The notes under the pieces were generated by a model. That model did not search any database, had not been told where the DNA came from, and saw only the letters and a program-made list of their open reading frames with translations. Shown piece after piece: positions 1 to 8,377 of a stretch of DNA of 52,775 nucleotides. Within the stretch, counting starts at the first letter, position 1. Each line of letters begins with the position of its first letter. The stretch is from NCBI RefSeq assembly GCF_012844455.2, contig NZ_JABBCQ020000022.1, positions 1-52,775 of the forward strand, read 5' to 3'. The position numbers and the translations under genes were made by a program. This DNA is from Comamonas suwonensis (GTDB taxonomy: Bacteria > Pseudomonadota > Gammaproteobacteria > Burkholderiales > Burkholderiaceae_C).

Positions 1-45
1 CAACCGCTGCAACCGCTGCAACCGCTGCAACCGCTGCAACCGCTG
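1..45 (+). repeat. 9-bp tandem repeat, at least five copies
   Basis: Five perfect head-to-tail copies of the 9-mer CAACCGCTG open the window and may continue to its left. In the frame that stays open to 227 the unit encodes Thr-Ala-Ala. Because the unit is a multiple of three, copy-number change would lengthen or shorten a Thr/Ala linker without shifting the frame. Confidence 0.9.
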
Positions 46-227
46 CAATGCCGACTTGTGAATCCCTCAGCCCAAAGAGACAAGAGTTGAGCCTTGACCC
101 GACAGGAGACTCGTACTTTGTTGGCTCAGCACTATTTCGCCAATACGCTATGTCCAACACTTGGAAGTCAAGTAATTTCACAAAGCATATAGCCGCCAAC
201 TTCAGGCCCAGTAGAGGTGTTCAGTGA
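1..227 (+). CDS. Partial CDS, C-terminal end of an unknown protein with a Thr-Ala-Ala repeat linker
   Basis: The frame beginning at base 3 is open from the window edge to a TGA at 225-227, so the gene starts outside the window. It encodes (Thr-Ala-Ala)x5 followed by about 59 residues. The tail is polar with several aromatic residues and carries no motif I recognise. The stop overlaps the GTG start of the next gene (GTGA at 224-227), a layout typical of translational coupling within an operon. That overlap, and the unbroken frame through a repeat, are the reasons for calling it real. By location it probably belongs to the surface-polysaccharide locus, but this is inference and no function can be assigned. 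Confidence 0.6.
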   Translation, partial: TAATAATAATAATAAMPTCESLSPKRQELSLDPTGDSYFVGSALFRQYAMSNTWKSSNFTKHIAANFRPSRGVQ

Positions 228-1084
228 AAATTGAAATGCATGATTTCGGCACCGTCAACCCACTTTCGCGAAAGCTGAAAATTTTGATTCTGGGAAATGG
301 CACCTCAACTGCGATAACTCAAGAATCAAGTGAGGTGACATTCACGTTCAATGGAAAAGGTTCATTCATGGAGCCGATTTCAAGCATTGACGTTTGGATG
401 AGTCGCGACTCATTTGGGGAGTATCGGCTAAAGCTTTCGGGCACACAGAATAAAGTGCTTTGGACAAGCGTAGAGGATCAACTCAATCAATCTCTCGAGT
501 TGCAAATGGCAATTCTTGGCTGTCTTCCCTCAACGGGCTACGCACTGGTACACGGCCTCTGGCAATGCGTAGACAATGTTGCTATTGATGGGGTTGGCTT
601 CAACCCCAGTTTGGCTAGGCCCAAATGTCTTCCCCCAAGAAAACCGCAACCACAAGCCTTCCATAATTGGCTTGGCGAGCGTCGTACCACATTTCAACGC
701 TGGCTGGCTGAGCCTCGCACAAGTTGGTCTTGGTCACTTTTCCAAGGTATAAGCGGCATTAACCGGGAGACTGGCTCTAAATTCGTTACCCATATTGAGG
801 TTCTGGAAGCATTTAAGGCTGCTTCGAGGTCAGGATCATTTAGCGAGCTTAAAGATGTGGCTCAGTCACCAGTTCTGCCTGCAGTCGAGTTGCTGCATGA
901 AACGAAAAGAATTCGAGACCTAGAGCAACAGTTTCATCTATGTCGTCTCCGTAGTGATACGCCCAATTGGTGGCTTTACGACACGGATGTCTCTGTAATT
1001 GTTGAGCGCATTGCAGAAAACTTGCGCTTAGCTCAAGAACAAGCTTTCGTGCAGCACGTCAGTCAGCGAGTGAGGGTTGGCTAA
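224..1084 (+). CDS. Putative glycosyltransferase, sialyltransferase-like (GT29-like) fold
   Basis: A 286-residue protein with no signal peptide or membrane segment. Two stretches resemble the sialyltransferase-type Rossmann core. One is the LILGNG loop at residues 21-26, followed by a T/S-rich turn and a strand ending in FTFNG. The other is the segment around residues 100-125 with LPSTGYALVHG and a downstream GVGF, similar to the motif-S region of GT29-like proteins. GT29 enzymes transfer sialic acid from CMP-sialic acid to glycans, but donor and acceptor here are unknown. The GTG start overlaps the preceding stop by 4 bp, which supports this start. The 3' end overlaps the convergent glycosyltransferase fragment by about 26 bp. 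The family call is tentative; it could be another GT-B-like enzyme. Confidence 0.55.
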   Translation: MKIEMHDFGTVNPLSRKLKILILGNGTSTAITQESSEVTFTFNGKGSFMEPISSIDVWMSRDSFGEYRLKLSGTQNKVLWTSVEDQLNQSLELQMAILGCLPSTGYALVHGLWQCVDNVAIDGVGFNPSLARPKCLPPRKPQPQAFHNWLGERRTTFQRWLAEPRTSWSWSLFQGISGINRETGSKFVTHIEVLEAFKAASRSGSFSELKDVAQSPVLPAVELLHETKRIRDLEQQFHLCRLRSDTPNWWLYDTDVSVIVERIAENLRLAQEQAFVQHVSQRVRVG

Positions 1085-3518
1085 AAAGCCAAGTTTTCAC
1101 CTTTTTCTCGCGCTCTTTTCGCTCCGCAGAGTAAGCAGGGCGTTCGTGCCAGTAAAGATAGGGTCCATCCAAAAATACGGGATGCTGGGCTAGTTCAGTC
1201 ATTGGAACCATCGTCAAGAAATCGCTCAGGCAATCGGGATCTGGTGCCTGATCCCAAATAATATTTGGCACCTGTTCAAACAGAGACTTCCGGAAAGCAC
1301 GAAGGTGGCTCCACACATTCCCACCACCATGCTTTCGTGGTCGTTCGTAGTTGACTTCGTACAAAGTCAATGGCTTCTCGGGCCTAAACATTGGAGCATT
1401 GATCAAGTCAGCACCGGCCTGCCAAGCGGTCCTAAGCATGTTGACCGCTTCGCGGTGCATTAGCGCATCGTCCTGATCCAGAACGACGAGCAGGGTGTCT
1501 GGGTTCGTGCAAACTTGCGCAATGGATTCGCGAAAATTTTCCATATAGCCAGCGCGTTGAGGGCGTCTAATAAGAGTTACCCGATCGCCCAGCCAAGACA
1601 TTCGATGTGGTAACTCTGCTGCTTGGAGCGGGCTGCCTCCGTCATCAATAAAGACGATCCCGAAATCTTGGTTGGATTGGTTTTTCAGGGATGCTAGGCA
1701 GCGTTCCAGTTTGCAGGTTTGAGTCTCGCGCCCAAACAACAAAAAGACGATGCTTTCATGTCGATGGATGCGCTTCCAATTGGCGGAAGGAACTAGGTCC
1801 CAGGCTCCTCGCTGAGCCTCTGGCAGACGACCTTGAGCGATCAAATCTCGTGCTATGTCAATGAAATTCAGTCCCTTGTCTTCATTTTTGGGGTGTATGT
1901 AAAAAGTTCGGCTATCGCCTCCTCTAACACTACACATGCCTGTCCTATGCTGCGCATGCTTTAAGAATCGATGCCACATCCAGGTCAAGCGACCTTCAAT
2001 AACAGGGTTCTTAAACGGCGCATGTGCTTTGACTCTTTCGAGGTTCAATAGCCCAAAACGGACTTCTGGTGCAAACTGATCCGGTTCACCCATGTATGGC
2101 TTGAAGCCATTGTTGGCTTGCGGAATATTGAAGCCTACGCACCACACACCTGTTTCTAGACATGCTCGTTTCATGTCTCCAACAACATCGTGCCGAATGT
2201 CATTTCCGCCGATCAAAACGTCCACATCCAACTGCAGGACAAATGGAGTTCTGATTCGATCAAACGCCCACAATTGAGAGAAGACGGGGGCTCCTTGTGC
2301 AGTGTGAGACGCGGTTATTCCCGGGAGGTCAAACCAATGACGATGGACGTTGGCAATAGAGTCGTGATCAGTTGGTGCAAACCAGACTTCGTCGATTAGG
2401 CCGGCCCTCAGTAGCCGATCTGCAATTAGCTTCAACTGAGACAGGCTGCCCTTGGAGTGCTGTCGCAGATAAGGACCCTCAAATGGATCTACGTTGAGAA
2501 CCGTCTTGCTAAAGCGCGCCCGAAGCCTGAGTTCGCCAACTATATGGTGCACTTGAACATCAAGAGAGTTGGCATCTTGAGGGCAGCACTTGATCAGTAG
2601 TGTCACGTCGGTATGCTCGGGTGGCGCTGTCACTGGCAAATCAATGGAGGCATTCGGCACATAACCTGGATGCAATGCATGAACCAAGCCACGATAGAAG
2701 GAGCTAAAGCCAGGAATGGCTTCGAGCGCCTCGGCCGGGCGTTGGACAGTTCTACGACGTGCCAACTCATGATCTGACCATCCTAATTCGCCGATGGCAT
2801 ACAACCGAGCAGCACAATCCAGGAACCGAGAAGTCGTCAGTGGCACGATATCGTGTCCAATGTCGATGTACTGAAGTTCACCTGCGGACGTAAACCGGAG
2901 GTTGTCGCGCTTGACATTGCTGGTCACTACATTGGACTGATAGAGCTTTTTCAGAAAACGCTGTGTTTTCTCTAGGAGCCAATGCTGTCCTAGTTCTTTC
3001 AGCGGAGATTGGGCAAGCTGGATCAATGATCCTTGACCATCGCCGTCACACACGGAAAAGGAAATGATTGCATTTCCGGCAGCCTCAACCAAACGCTTGC
3101 ATCGCAAAAGATCATCTTTAGTCAATGAATCGGGATAGAAGCGCTTATAAGTGCCAACCGAGTCCCGCCAGACCACACCTTCTTGTCCCCAACCTAGCAC
3201 TGTCGATTTGGAAATCTGATGTGCGCGATACCATGTCTCTGCGGCTTGTGCCAACGCCAATCTCGAGGCTTTCCAGCTTTCCAGCTTTTGGTTAGCTCGC
3301 GTGGCCTCTCCTCCCAAAGAGTAGATGGCATATACAGGTTCCGTCACTACGCAGCCGTCCTGTGGGCGATGCATGAGCAAGGCGGCTACGAGCCAATGGT
3401 CCTCCGCACTGCTTGCATTCGGATAGCGAATACCTGATTGTGTCCTGAGCAGCAAATTGCAAGAAGGCAGCTCGTTGGGGATTTCTTGACGACAGAAGCT
3501 CTGGATAAAGGTGTTTAA
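1059..3518 (-). pseudogene. C-terminal part of a split multidomain glycosyltransferase (kinase-like + two GT-A domains)
   Basis: This open frame of about 820 codons runs directly out of the IS end at 3518/3519 and has no convincing start of its own; the first usable codon is a TTG at 3455. From N to C it holds the end of a GT2 domain (SAEDHWL, near the TTG), a protein-kinase-like domain (glycine loop GWGQEGVVW, candidate lysine in YKRF, catalytic-loop-like SNVKRDNL, metal-loop-like YIDIGHDI), a GT-A-like domain with LDVDVLIG, and a final GT2 domain with IDDGGS and DQDD. Joined to the fragment at 10390-10963 it restores one frame of about 1,009 codons. The protein was probably a cytoplasmic polymerising or decorating enzyme for surface glycan. 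It is called broken because its first 190 codons lie 6.9 kb away, though internal re-initiation cannot be excluded. Confidence 0.8.
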
Positions 3519-4852
3519 CAGGCTGCTGAAATACTCCCCAGCGTCCGAACCTGTTCAGCGGCTGTAGCCGCATTTTTCCGTATCCTGATAGTCAACCCCT
3601 CAAAATCGCCTGCTTTCAGTCGCAAAGCACGGTTTTTTTGCCCCTTTTGCCTTCACATCTGCCCCTGCAGACGGATTTGCCCCAAGCTGCGCAGTCGCGT
3701 GAGGTTGTAGCCCGCCATCGTCAGCACAAACATCTGATCAACCTTCTTGATCCCGCGCACCACCACCTGACGCATGTGCCCCACCGTCTTGGCCCAGCCA
3801 AAGCCTTGTTCGATCAGCTTTCTCTTTTGCTGGGAGATGGCGTAGCCTTCGCTGCCCGCGATCCTGTCAGGCACCGCCGATTGACGACCTGATTTGTTCT
3901 GCGCCACATGGGGCAGCACGTTCATCTCTTGCAGCGCGTCGATGAACTCCTTGGCGTCGTAACCCTTGTCTGCGCCCAGCGTGATCGTGATGGGGTCATC
4001 GCCGGGCAGTGCCTGTCGCGCATCGTTGATCATGGCCTTGGCCGCTTCGCGCTCTGCATGTCCGTCGGCCTTGGTGACCACGGCGCTGACCACCAGCCCG
4101 TGGCGGTTGTCGGTGAGTGTGTGGCCCATGAAGCGCAACTCACTAGCCGTCTTGCCCTTGCGGTACAGCCTTGCATCCGCGTCCGTTGTGGACTCGTGGG
4201 TGTCGTTGCTGCGCTTTTGGTCTTTGAAGTTCCCCGCGTCGGTATCGTCGTCGCCTTGGCGGTCTTTGCGCACAAAGCTCTTGTGGCCCGCCCAGGCCTG
4301 GATCAGGGTGCCATCCACGCTGAAGTGCTCGCCCGAGAGCAGTTCCTGTTCCTGGGCTTGTTGCACGATCTGATTGAAGAACTCGATGACCGCATCGTGC
4401 TCGATCAGGCGTTCGCGGTTTTTGCTGAAGACGGTGGGCACCCAAACGGCATCGTCCATGGCCAGGCCAATGAACCAGCGAAACAGAAGGTTGTACTGGG
4501 TCTGCTCCATGAGCTGGCGCTCCGAGCGCACGCTGTAGAGCACCTGGATGAGCATGGCGCGCAGCAGCTTCTCGGGAGCAATGCTGGGGCGCCCGCCTTT
4601 GATGTCGGCCGCATACATCCGGGCAAACAGCTCGTCCATGTTGGCCAGGGCTTTATTGACCATCACACGGATCACGCGCAAGGGGTGATCGGCGGGCACG
4701 AAGTCATCGAGGTGGCGCATGGTGAACAGGCTCTCGGTGAAGGTGTCGGCTCCGCGCATGTCTGGCTTGTCTGTCTGGTCGGTTGGGTTGCCTCAATTGT
4801 CCTGGCAAGACGTCAACCGGGAAACGACGGTGGGGAGTATTTCAGCAGCCTG
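3519..4852 (-). mobile_element. Complete IS5-family insertion sequence (about 1.33 kb)
   Basis: Terminal inverted repeats begin CAGGCTGCTGAAATACTCCC at 3519 and, reading inward on the minus strand, at 4852. The first 22 bp are identical, with one mismatch in the first 27. A single transposase gene fills most of the element. The right end abuts CTAG, part of a palindromic repeat downstream of the cargo operon, which suggests insertion into that repeat before the unit moved. Flanking tetramers (TTAA, CTAG and, at the solitary end, CTAA) fit the YTAR-type targets known for parts of the IS5 family. Confidence 0.88.
3653..4759 (-). CDS. IS5-family DDE transposase
   Basis: This 368-residue protein has a typical length for IS5-type transposases. 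The N-terminal part (residues 15-105, including GRPSIAPEKLLRAML) is the DNA-binding domain. The RNase-H-like catalytic domain shows SVDGTLIQAW with the first Asp near residue 149, GADKGYDAKEF with the second Asp near 265, and RKLIEQGFGWAK with the catalytic Glu. All three are present, so the enzyme should be active in cutting and joining the IS ends. It starts about 93 bp inside the right inverted repeat and reads towards the end that is duplicated at 10320-10389. The frame is intact. Confidence 0.92.
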   Translation of the reverse strand: MRGADTFTESLFTMRHLDDFVPADHPLRVIRVMVNKALANMDELFARMYAADIKGGRPSIAPEKLLRAMLIQVLYSVRSERQLMEQTQYNLLFRWFIGLAMDDAVWVPTVFSKNRERLIEHDAVIEFFNQIVQQAQEQELLSGEHFSVDGTLIQAWAGHKSFVRKDRQGDDDTDAGNFKDQKRSNDTHESTTDADARLYRKGKTASELRFMGHTLTDNRHGLVVSAVVTKADGHAEREAAKAMINDARQALPGDDPITITLGADKGYDAKEFIDALQEMNVLPHVAQNKSGRQSAVPDRIAGSEGYAISQQKRKLIEQGFGWAKTVGHMRQVVVRGIKKVDQMFVLTMAGYNLTRLRSLGQIRLQGQM

Positions 4853-4896
4853 CTAGCGCTTATGTAATAAGCGCTAGGAGCTATTAAATAGATAGC
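4853..4896. repeat. Palindromic intergenic repeat, possible terminator of the cargo operon
   Basis: CTAGCGCTTA (4853-4862) and TAAGCGCTAG (4868-4877) form a perfect 10-bp inverted repeat with a 5-base loop, followed by AGCTATTAAATAGATAGC-like sequence. I associate this type of element with Comamonadaceae intergenic regions. It lies a few bases downstream of the last cargo gene on the minus strand and is cut by the IS right end. It may act as a terminator or mRNA-stabilising hairpin. Confidence 0.7.
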
Positions 4897-4900
4897 AAAA

Positions 4901-5305
4901 TCAAAGCGCAGCTTCCAGGTCCGGCATGGCGATACGGGCTTTGGTCAGGGCCATGCCCAGGTTGGCCGTGCGGCGGCACACGAAAACGGCCACGTACTCG
5001 GGGTTGATCTTGCCGCGCAGAAAGACGTGGATCAGGTTGTCGCTGTTGACGATGATTTCCTGGAAGTAGTGGTGCCCGTCGTCGGCCACCCCGCGCGACT
5101 TTTTGAACATGCGTTCGATCATCGACACGTTGGGGCCGTTGAACAGGTCGGCTGTGGCGGCAGCCACTAGGTCGATGACTTCACGTGGGTGCGAATCCAC
5201 CGTTTTGATGGCCAGCAGCATTCCGGATTCAGTATCCACATAACCTGCGGCCAGGCATTCAGGAACGAGGGAGGCGGCTTTGTTGAGTGCAGCATCGAGG
5301 GACAT
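4901..5305 (-). CDS. Roadblock/LC7-like small protein
   Basis: A soluble 134-residue protein. Alternating helix and strand, with the N-terminal pattern of a leading amphipathic helix (LDAALNKAASL) followed by a strand-turn GYVDTESGMLL, resembles the roadblock/LC7 fold. Such proteins usually act as dimerising adaptors or regulators of small GTPases and other P-loop ATPases. It is the last gene of the minus-strand cargo operon, 31 bp after the ABC-phosphatase fusion, with a GA-rich leader upstream of its ATG. Placement next to an atypical ABC ATPase makes an adaptor role attractive, but this is inference. No catalytic motif is visible. The fold assignment is from pattern only and needs a profile search. 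Confidence 0.6.
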   Translation of the reverse strand: MSLDAALNKAASLVPECLAAGYVDTESGMLLAIKTVDSHPREVIDLVAAATADLFNGPNVSMIERMFKKSRGVADDGHHYFQEIIVNSDNLIHVFLRGKINPEYVAVFVCRRTANLGMALTKARIAMPDLEAAL

Positions 5306-5336
5306 GGTTTCTTGTCTTTCAAAAAGGGTTGGGGGG

Positions 5337-6710
5337 TTAAATCAGTTTGCGCAAAATGGCGTCTTCGTACGCCTGCAGGAAGGACTCCTGCTCTGTGCTT
5401 TGCACATATTGGTGGTCGATCAGGCGCACGCGGCGCAGTGCCTCGCTGGCGGTCAGGCCCTCGCGCACCAGCCATGCGGCCAGCACCGTGCCGGTGCGGC
5501 CAATCCCGGCCAGGCAGTGCACGGCCAGCACTTCGCCCTTGTTCAGCAGCATTTCCATGCGCTTGAGCAGCATCTGGATTTGCGCCACCGTGGGCGGCTC
5601 ACGGTCGCGGATGGGCAGGTGCAGGTTTTTCAGGCCGTGCTGGGCCAGTGGCTCCTGGGGCAGATCGTTTTCGGTCAGGGTGATCAGCGTGGTGATGCCG
5701 CAGCGGCGCAGCAAGGCCAGGTCGTGGCCGATGGCGTTGACCACCCCCGGCATGGGGGTGCCTGCCAAGCGCCCCGGCACCAGCCAGGCGAAGCCGTTGG
5801 GGCCACGGCTGGCCGGGGCGCAGGGCGGGGCATCTGCCGCATCGTCTGCGGTGTTCAGGGCCGTGGCCGACACCGCCGCAAGGGCTGCGGGCGGCAGCGG
5901 CGGCGGCAGGGGTGCGTCGTCGGCCAGCATGGCGGGGTCGGCATCGGGGGCGGGCAGGGCGCAGCTGCCCGTGGCCACAAACTGCTGGCCTGCGGCGGAC
6001 TGCGGGGCCAGCAGGAAGTCCTCCATCGCGCGGGCCTCTTGCACGCGGCCACCGGCCAGCAGCAGCATGTGCTGGGCGGCCTGGTGGGCGTGCTTTTGGT
6101 TGTGCAGCACCAGCAGCACGGCGGTTGCTTCGCCCACCTTGCGCAATAGCTCCAGCAGCAGATAGGCCTCGTAGTCGCTGAGGTCGGCGGTGGGCTCGTC
6201 CACCAGCAGCAGCGCGGGGGCTGCGGCTGCCTCGCGCAGGATGGCCACGGCGCGCTGGTGCAGGGGCGAGAGCTCCATGGTGGGCTGCCCCAGCAATGGG
6301 GTGAGCTCTGGGAAACCCATGCGCTCGACATACGCAGCGCACCAGGCCCGCAGTTCGCCAGGGGCCAGGCCCAGGCGCGTGCGCACATGCTCGGCCAGCG
6401 CATCCAGGGTGGATGCCATCATGAGCCGCGCATGTTGTTGCACCAGCCGCGGGCGGGGCGCGGCCCCCAGGGGCTGGCCTTGGTAGAGAACCTGGCCCCA
6501 GTGCTGAAAACGCGGGTGCGCGTCGTTCAGGCCGGCCAGCGTGCGCAGCAGCGTGGATTTGCCCGAGCCCACCGGCCCCAGCAGCGCAGTGACTCCCTGG
6601 GGTGGCAAGGAGAAATCCAGCTCCGCCAGAATGACGCGCTGCCCAAAGGCAACGCCAAAACCATCAGAAACCAGGCACGGTGAGGAAAAGGCGGGTGAGG
6701 TGTCTTGCAT
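5337..6710 (-). CDS. Fusion of an ABC-type ATPase with a dual-specificity/tyrosine phosphatase domain
   Basis: This 457-residue protein has two recognisable halves. Residues 12-230 form an ABC nucleotide-binding domain with Walker A GPVGSGKST (45-53) and Walker B LLLVDEPTADLS; the signature loop is unusual, ELSPLHQR where LSGGQ is expected. A Pro/Ala-rich linker (about 235-295) leads to a cysteine phosphatase domain with HCLAGIGRTGT (Cys399, Arg405), the HCxxGxxR signature of dual-specificity phosphatases, and an upstream RDREPP that may supply the general acid. No membrane segment is present and no permease gene is nearby, so transport is doubtful. A signalling role in dephosphorylation gated by ATP is inference. 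It sits 19 bp after the chemoreceptor gene in the cargo operon. Confidence 0.82.
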   Translation of the reverse strand: MQDTSPAFSSPCLVSDGFGVAFGQRVILAELDFSLPPQGVTALLGPVGSGKSTLLRTLAGLNDAHPRFQHWGQVLYQGQPLGAAPRPRLVQQHARLMMASTLDALAEHVRTRLGLAPGELRAWCAAYVERMGFPELTPLLGQPTMELSPLHQRAVAILREAAAAPALLLVDEPTADLSDYEAYLLLELLRKVGEATAVLLVLHNQKHAHQAAQHMLLLAGGRVQEARAMEDFLLAPQSAAGQQFVATGSCALPAPDADPAMLADDAPLPPPLPPAALAAVSATALNTADDAADAPPCAPASRGPNGFAWLVPGRLAGTPMPGVVNAIGHDLALLRRCGITTLITLTENDLPQEPLAQHGLKNLHLPIRDREPPTVAQIQMLLKRMEMLLNKGEVLAVHCLAGIGRTGTVLAAWLVREGLTASEALRRVRLIDHQYVQSTEQESFLQAYEDAILRKLI

Positions 6711-6729
6711 TCAGGTGGGTGTCAAGGGT

Positions 6730-8355
6730 TCAGGCGTCCAGCAACTGCTGAGGGTGCGCAGCGCGGCGCAGTGCTACGGCGTCAATTTGCGAGAGCGATA
6801 CGTCACCGCGCTGCAGCCGGAACAGGCGCATGGTGTCGCTCACGCCGTGCACTTGGCCGTGCAGCGATTGCGCGGCGGCGGCCAGCTCTTCGACCATGGC
6901 GGCGTTCTGCTGGGTGATGGAGTCCATGTGGGCCACGGCCTCGTTCACCTGGGAGATGCCCATTTGCTGCTCGGTGGCGGCGGTGCTGATCTCGCCCAGC
7001 ACGGCGCTGACCCGCTGCACCGCCTGCAGCGCCTCGGCCATGCGGTCCCCCGCTTGGCTGGCCACGGTGGCGCCAGTGGCCACCCGCTCGGCGGACTCGC
7101 CAATCAGGCGTTTGATGTCGCGCGCCGACTGCGCGGTGCGTGCGGCCAGGGTGCGCACCTCGGCGGCCACCACGGCAAAGCCGCGCCCGGCCTCGCCTGC
7201 GCGTGCGGCCTCCACGGCCGCATTGAGCGCGAGGATGTTGGTCTGAAAGGCCACGCCTTCGATGAGCTGCACGATGTCTTCGATGTGCCGCGACGATTCG
7301 GCAATGCCCTGCATGGTCTCGCCCACGGCCAGCACGGCGTCGTTGCTGCGCTGGGTGATGTCGGAGGTTTCTTGCGCAAAGCGTGCGCCCCGGCTGGCGG
7401 ATGCGGCACTGTTTTGCACCGTGCTGTTGATCTGCTCCATGGATGCCGCCGTCTGCTCCAGGCTGCTGGCCTGCGTTTCGGTGCGGGCGGAAAGATCGTT
7501 GTTGCCGCTGGCGATCTCCTGCACCGCCGTCTCCAGGTGCTCGATTTCTTGGCGCACGTCGCCCACCACCGTGCGCAGGTTCACGCTGAGCTGAAACAGC
7601 GCGCGCTGCAACTCGCCCACGCTGCCGCTGGCACCGGTGTGCACGACGTGCGTGAGGTCGCCCGACGCGAGCTGGTTGGCGTCGTGCACCAGCTCTTTCA
7701 GCGGTGCAATGGCCAGGGCGCGTGCCGCCAGGGCCGATGCCGCGATGGCCAGCAGCGCCACGCCGCCCGTGACCCACCAGGGCGCGCCCAGGCTGGCGGG
7801 CAGCACGGCCAGGGCCACCGGGATCGCCTGCACCAGCCCCAGGCGCACCGTGGTGGAGGGGCGCAGCAGCCGCACGAGGCGCCCGGCAAAGTTTTGGCGT
7901 TGCACGGTGCCGCGGTGCAGTGTGTGCACGGTATGCCCGGTCTGCGCTTCGGCGCGCATTTGGGCGTACAGGGCGTCGGCCGCCTGCACCTGCTCGCGCG
8001 TGGGCAGGGTGCGCACCGACAGGAAACCCGTCACCTGCGTGCCGTCGCGCAGCGGGGTGATGTTGGCCTGCACCCAGTAGAAGTCGCCGTTCTTGCGGCG
8101 GTTTTTCACCAGCCCCGTCCACGGCAGGCCTGCGACAATGGTGTCCCACAGGTCGCGGAAAGCCTCGGCTGGCATGTCCGGGTGGCGGATCAGGTTGTGG
8201 GGTTGGCCCAGCAGCTCTTCGTGCACGAAGCCGCTCACATAGACGAAGGCGGGGTTGCAGTAGGTGATCCGGCCCTTGGTGTCGGTGACGGACACCAGGG
8301 TGTCCCGCTCGGCGAACATGAACTCGGTGGTGGTGACGGGCTGATTGATCCGCAT
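6730..8355 (-). CDS. Methyl-accepting chemotaxis protein with N-terminal PAS domain (Aer-like)
   Basis: 541 residues from the ATG at 8353-8355, which follows GAAAGGACACGCC, a good ribosome-binding site; the frame extends upstream but without such a site. Residues 1-125 are a PAS domain of the Aer type ([37 protein letters not shown]). A hydrophobic stretch at about 175-215 gives one or two membrane passes, followed by a HAMP-like region. The C-terminal half is the coiled-coil signalling domain with the conserved hairpin [20 protein letters not shown]. Aer-type receptors bind FAD and steer motility by redox or oxygen. It lies 22 bp downstream of a globin-sensor gene, so both upstream cargo genes probably sense oxygen or redox state. 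Transmembrane topology was judged by eye. Confidence 0.88.
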   Translation of the reverse strand: MRINQPVTTTEFMFAERDTLVSVTDTKGRITYCNPAFVYVSGFVHEELLGQPHNLIRHPDMPAEAFRDLWDTIVAGLPWTGLVKNRRKNGDFYWVQANITPLRDGTQVTGFLSVRTLPTREQVQAADALYAQMRAEAQTGHTVHTLHRGTVQRQNFAGRLVRLLRPSTTVRLGLVQAIPVALAVLPASLGAPWWVTGGVALLAIAASALAARALAIAPLKELVHDANQLASGDLTHVVHTGASGSVGELQRALFQLSVNLRTVVGDVRQEIEHLETAVQEIASGNNDLSARTETQASSLEQTAASMEQINSTVQNSAASASRGARFAQETSDITQRSNDAVLAVGETMQGIAESSRHIEDIVQLIEGVAFQTNILALNAAVEAARAGEAGRGFAVVAAEVRTLAARTAQSARDIKRLIGESAERVATGATVASQAGDRMAEALQAVQRVSAVLGEISTAATEQQMGISQVNEAVAHMDSITQQNAAMVEELAAAAQSLHGQVHGVSDTMRLFRLQRGDVSLSQIDAVALRRAAHPQQLLDA

Positions 8356-8377
8356 GGCGTGTCCTTTCGGTGAGGGG

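Noticed and set aside
1..60. CRISPR array start
   Set aside because: The repeat is a 9-mer with no spacers.
3908..4867. Plus-strand open frame opposite the transposase
   Set aside because: Antisense to a complete DDE transposase; the translation is low in domain signal and runs across the IS end.
6541..8373. Very long plus-strand open frame (about 610 codons) opposite the chemoreceptor gene
   Set aside because: It is the antisense shadow of a GC-rich minus-strand gene with clear PAS and chemoreceptor domains; its translation is His/Gly/Ala-rich and has no domain.
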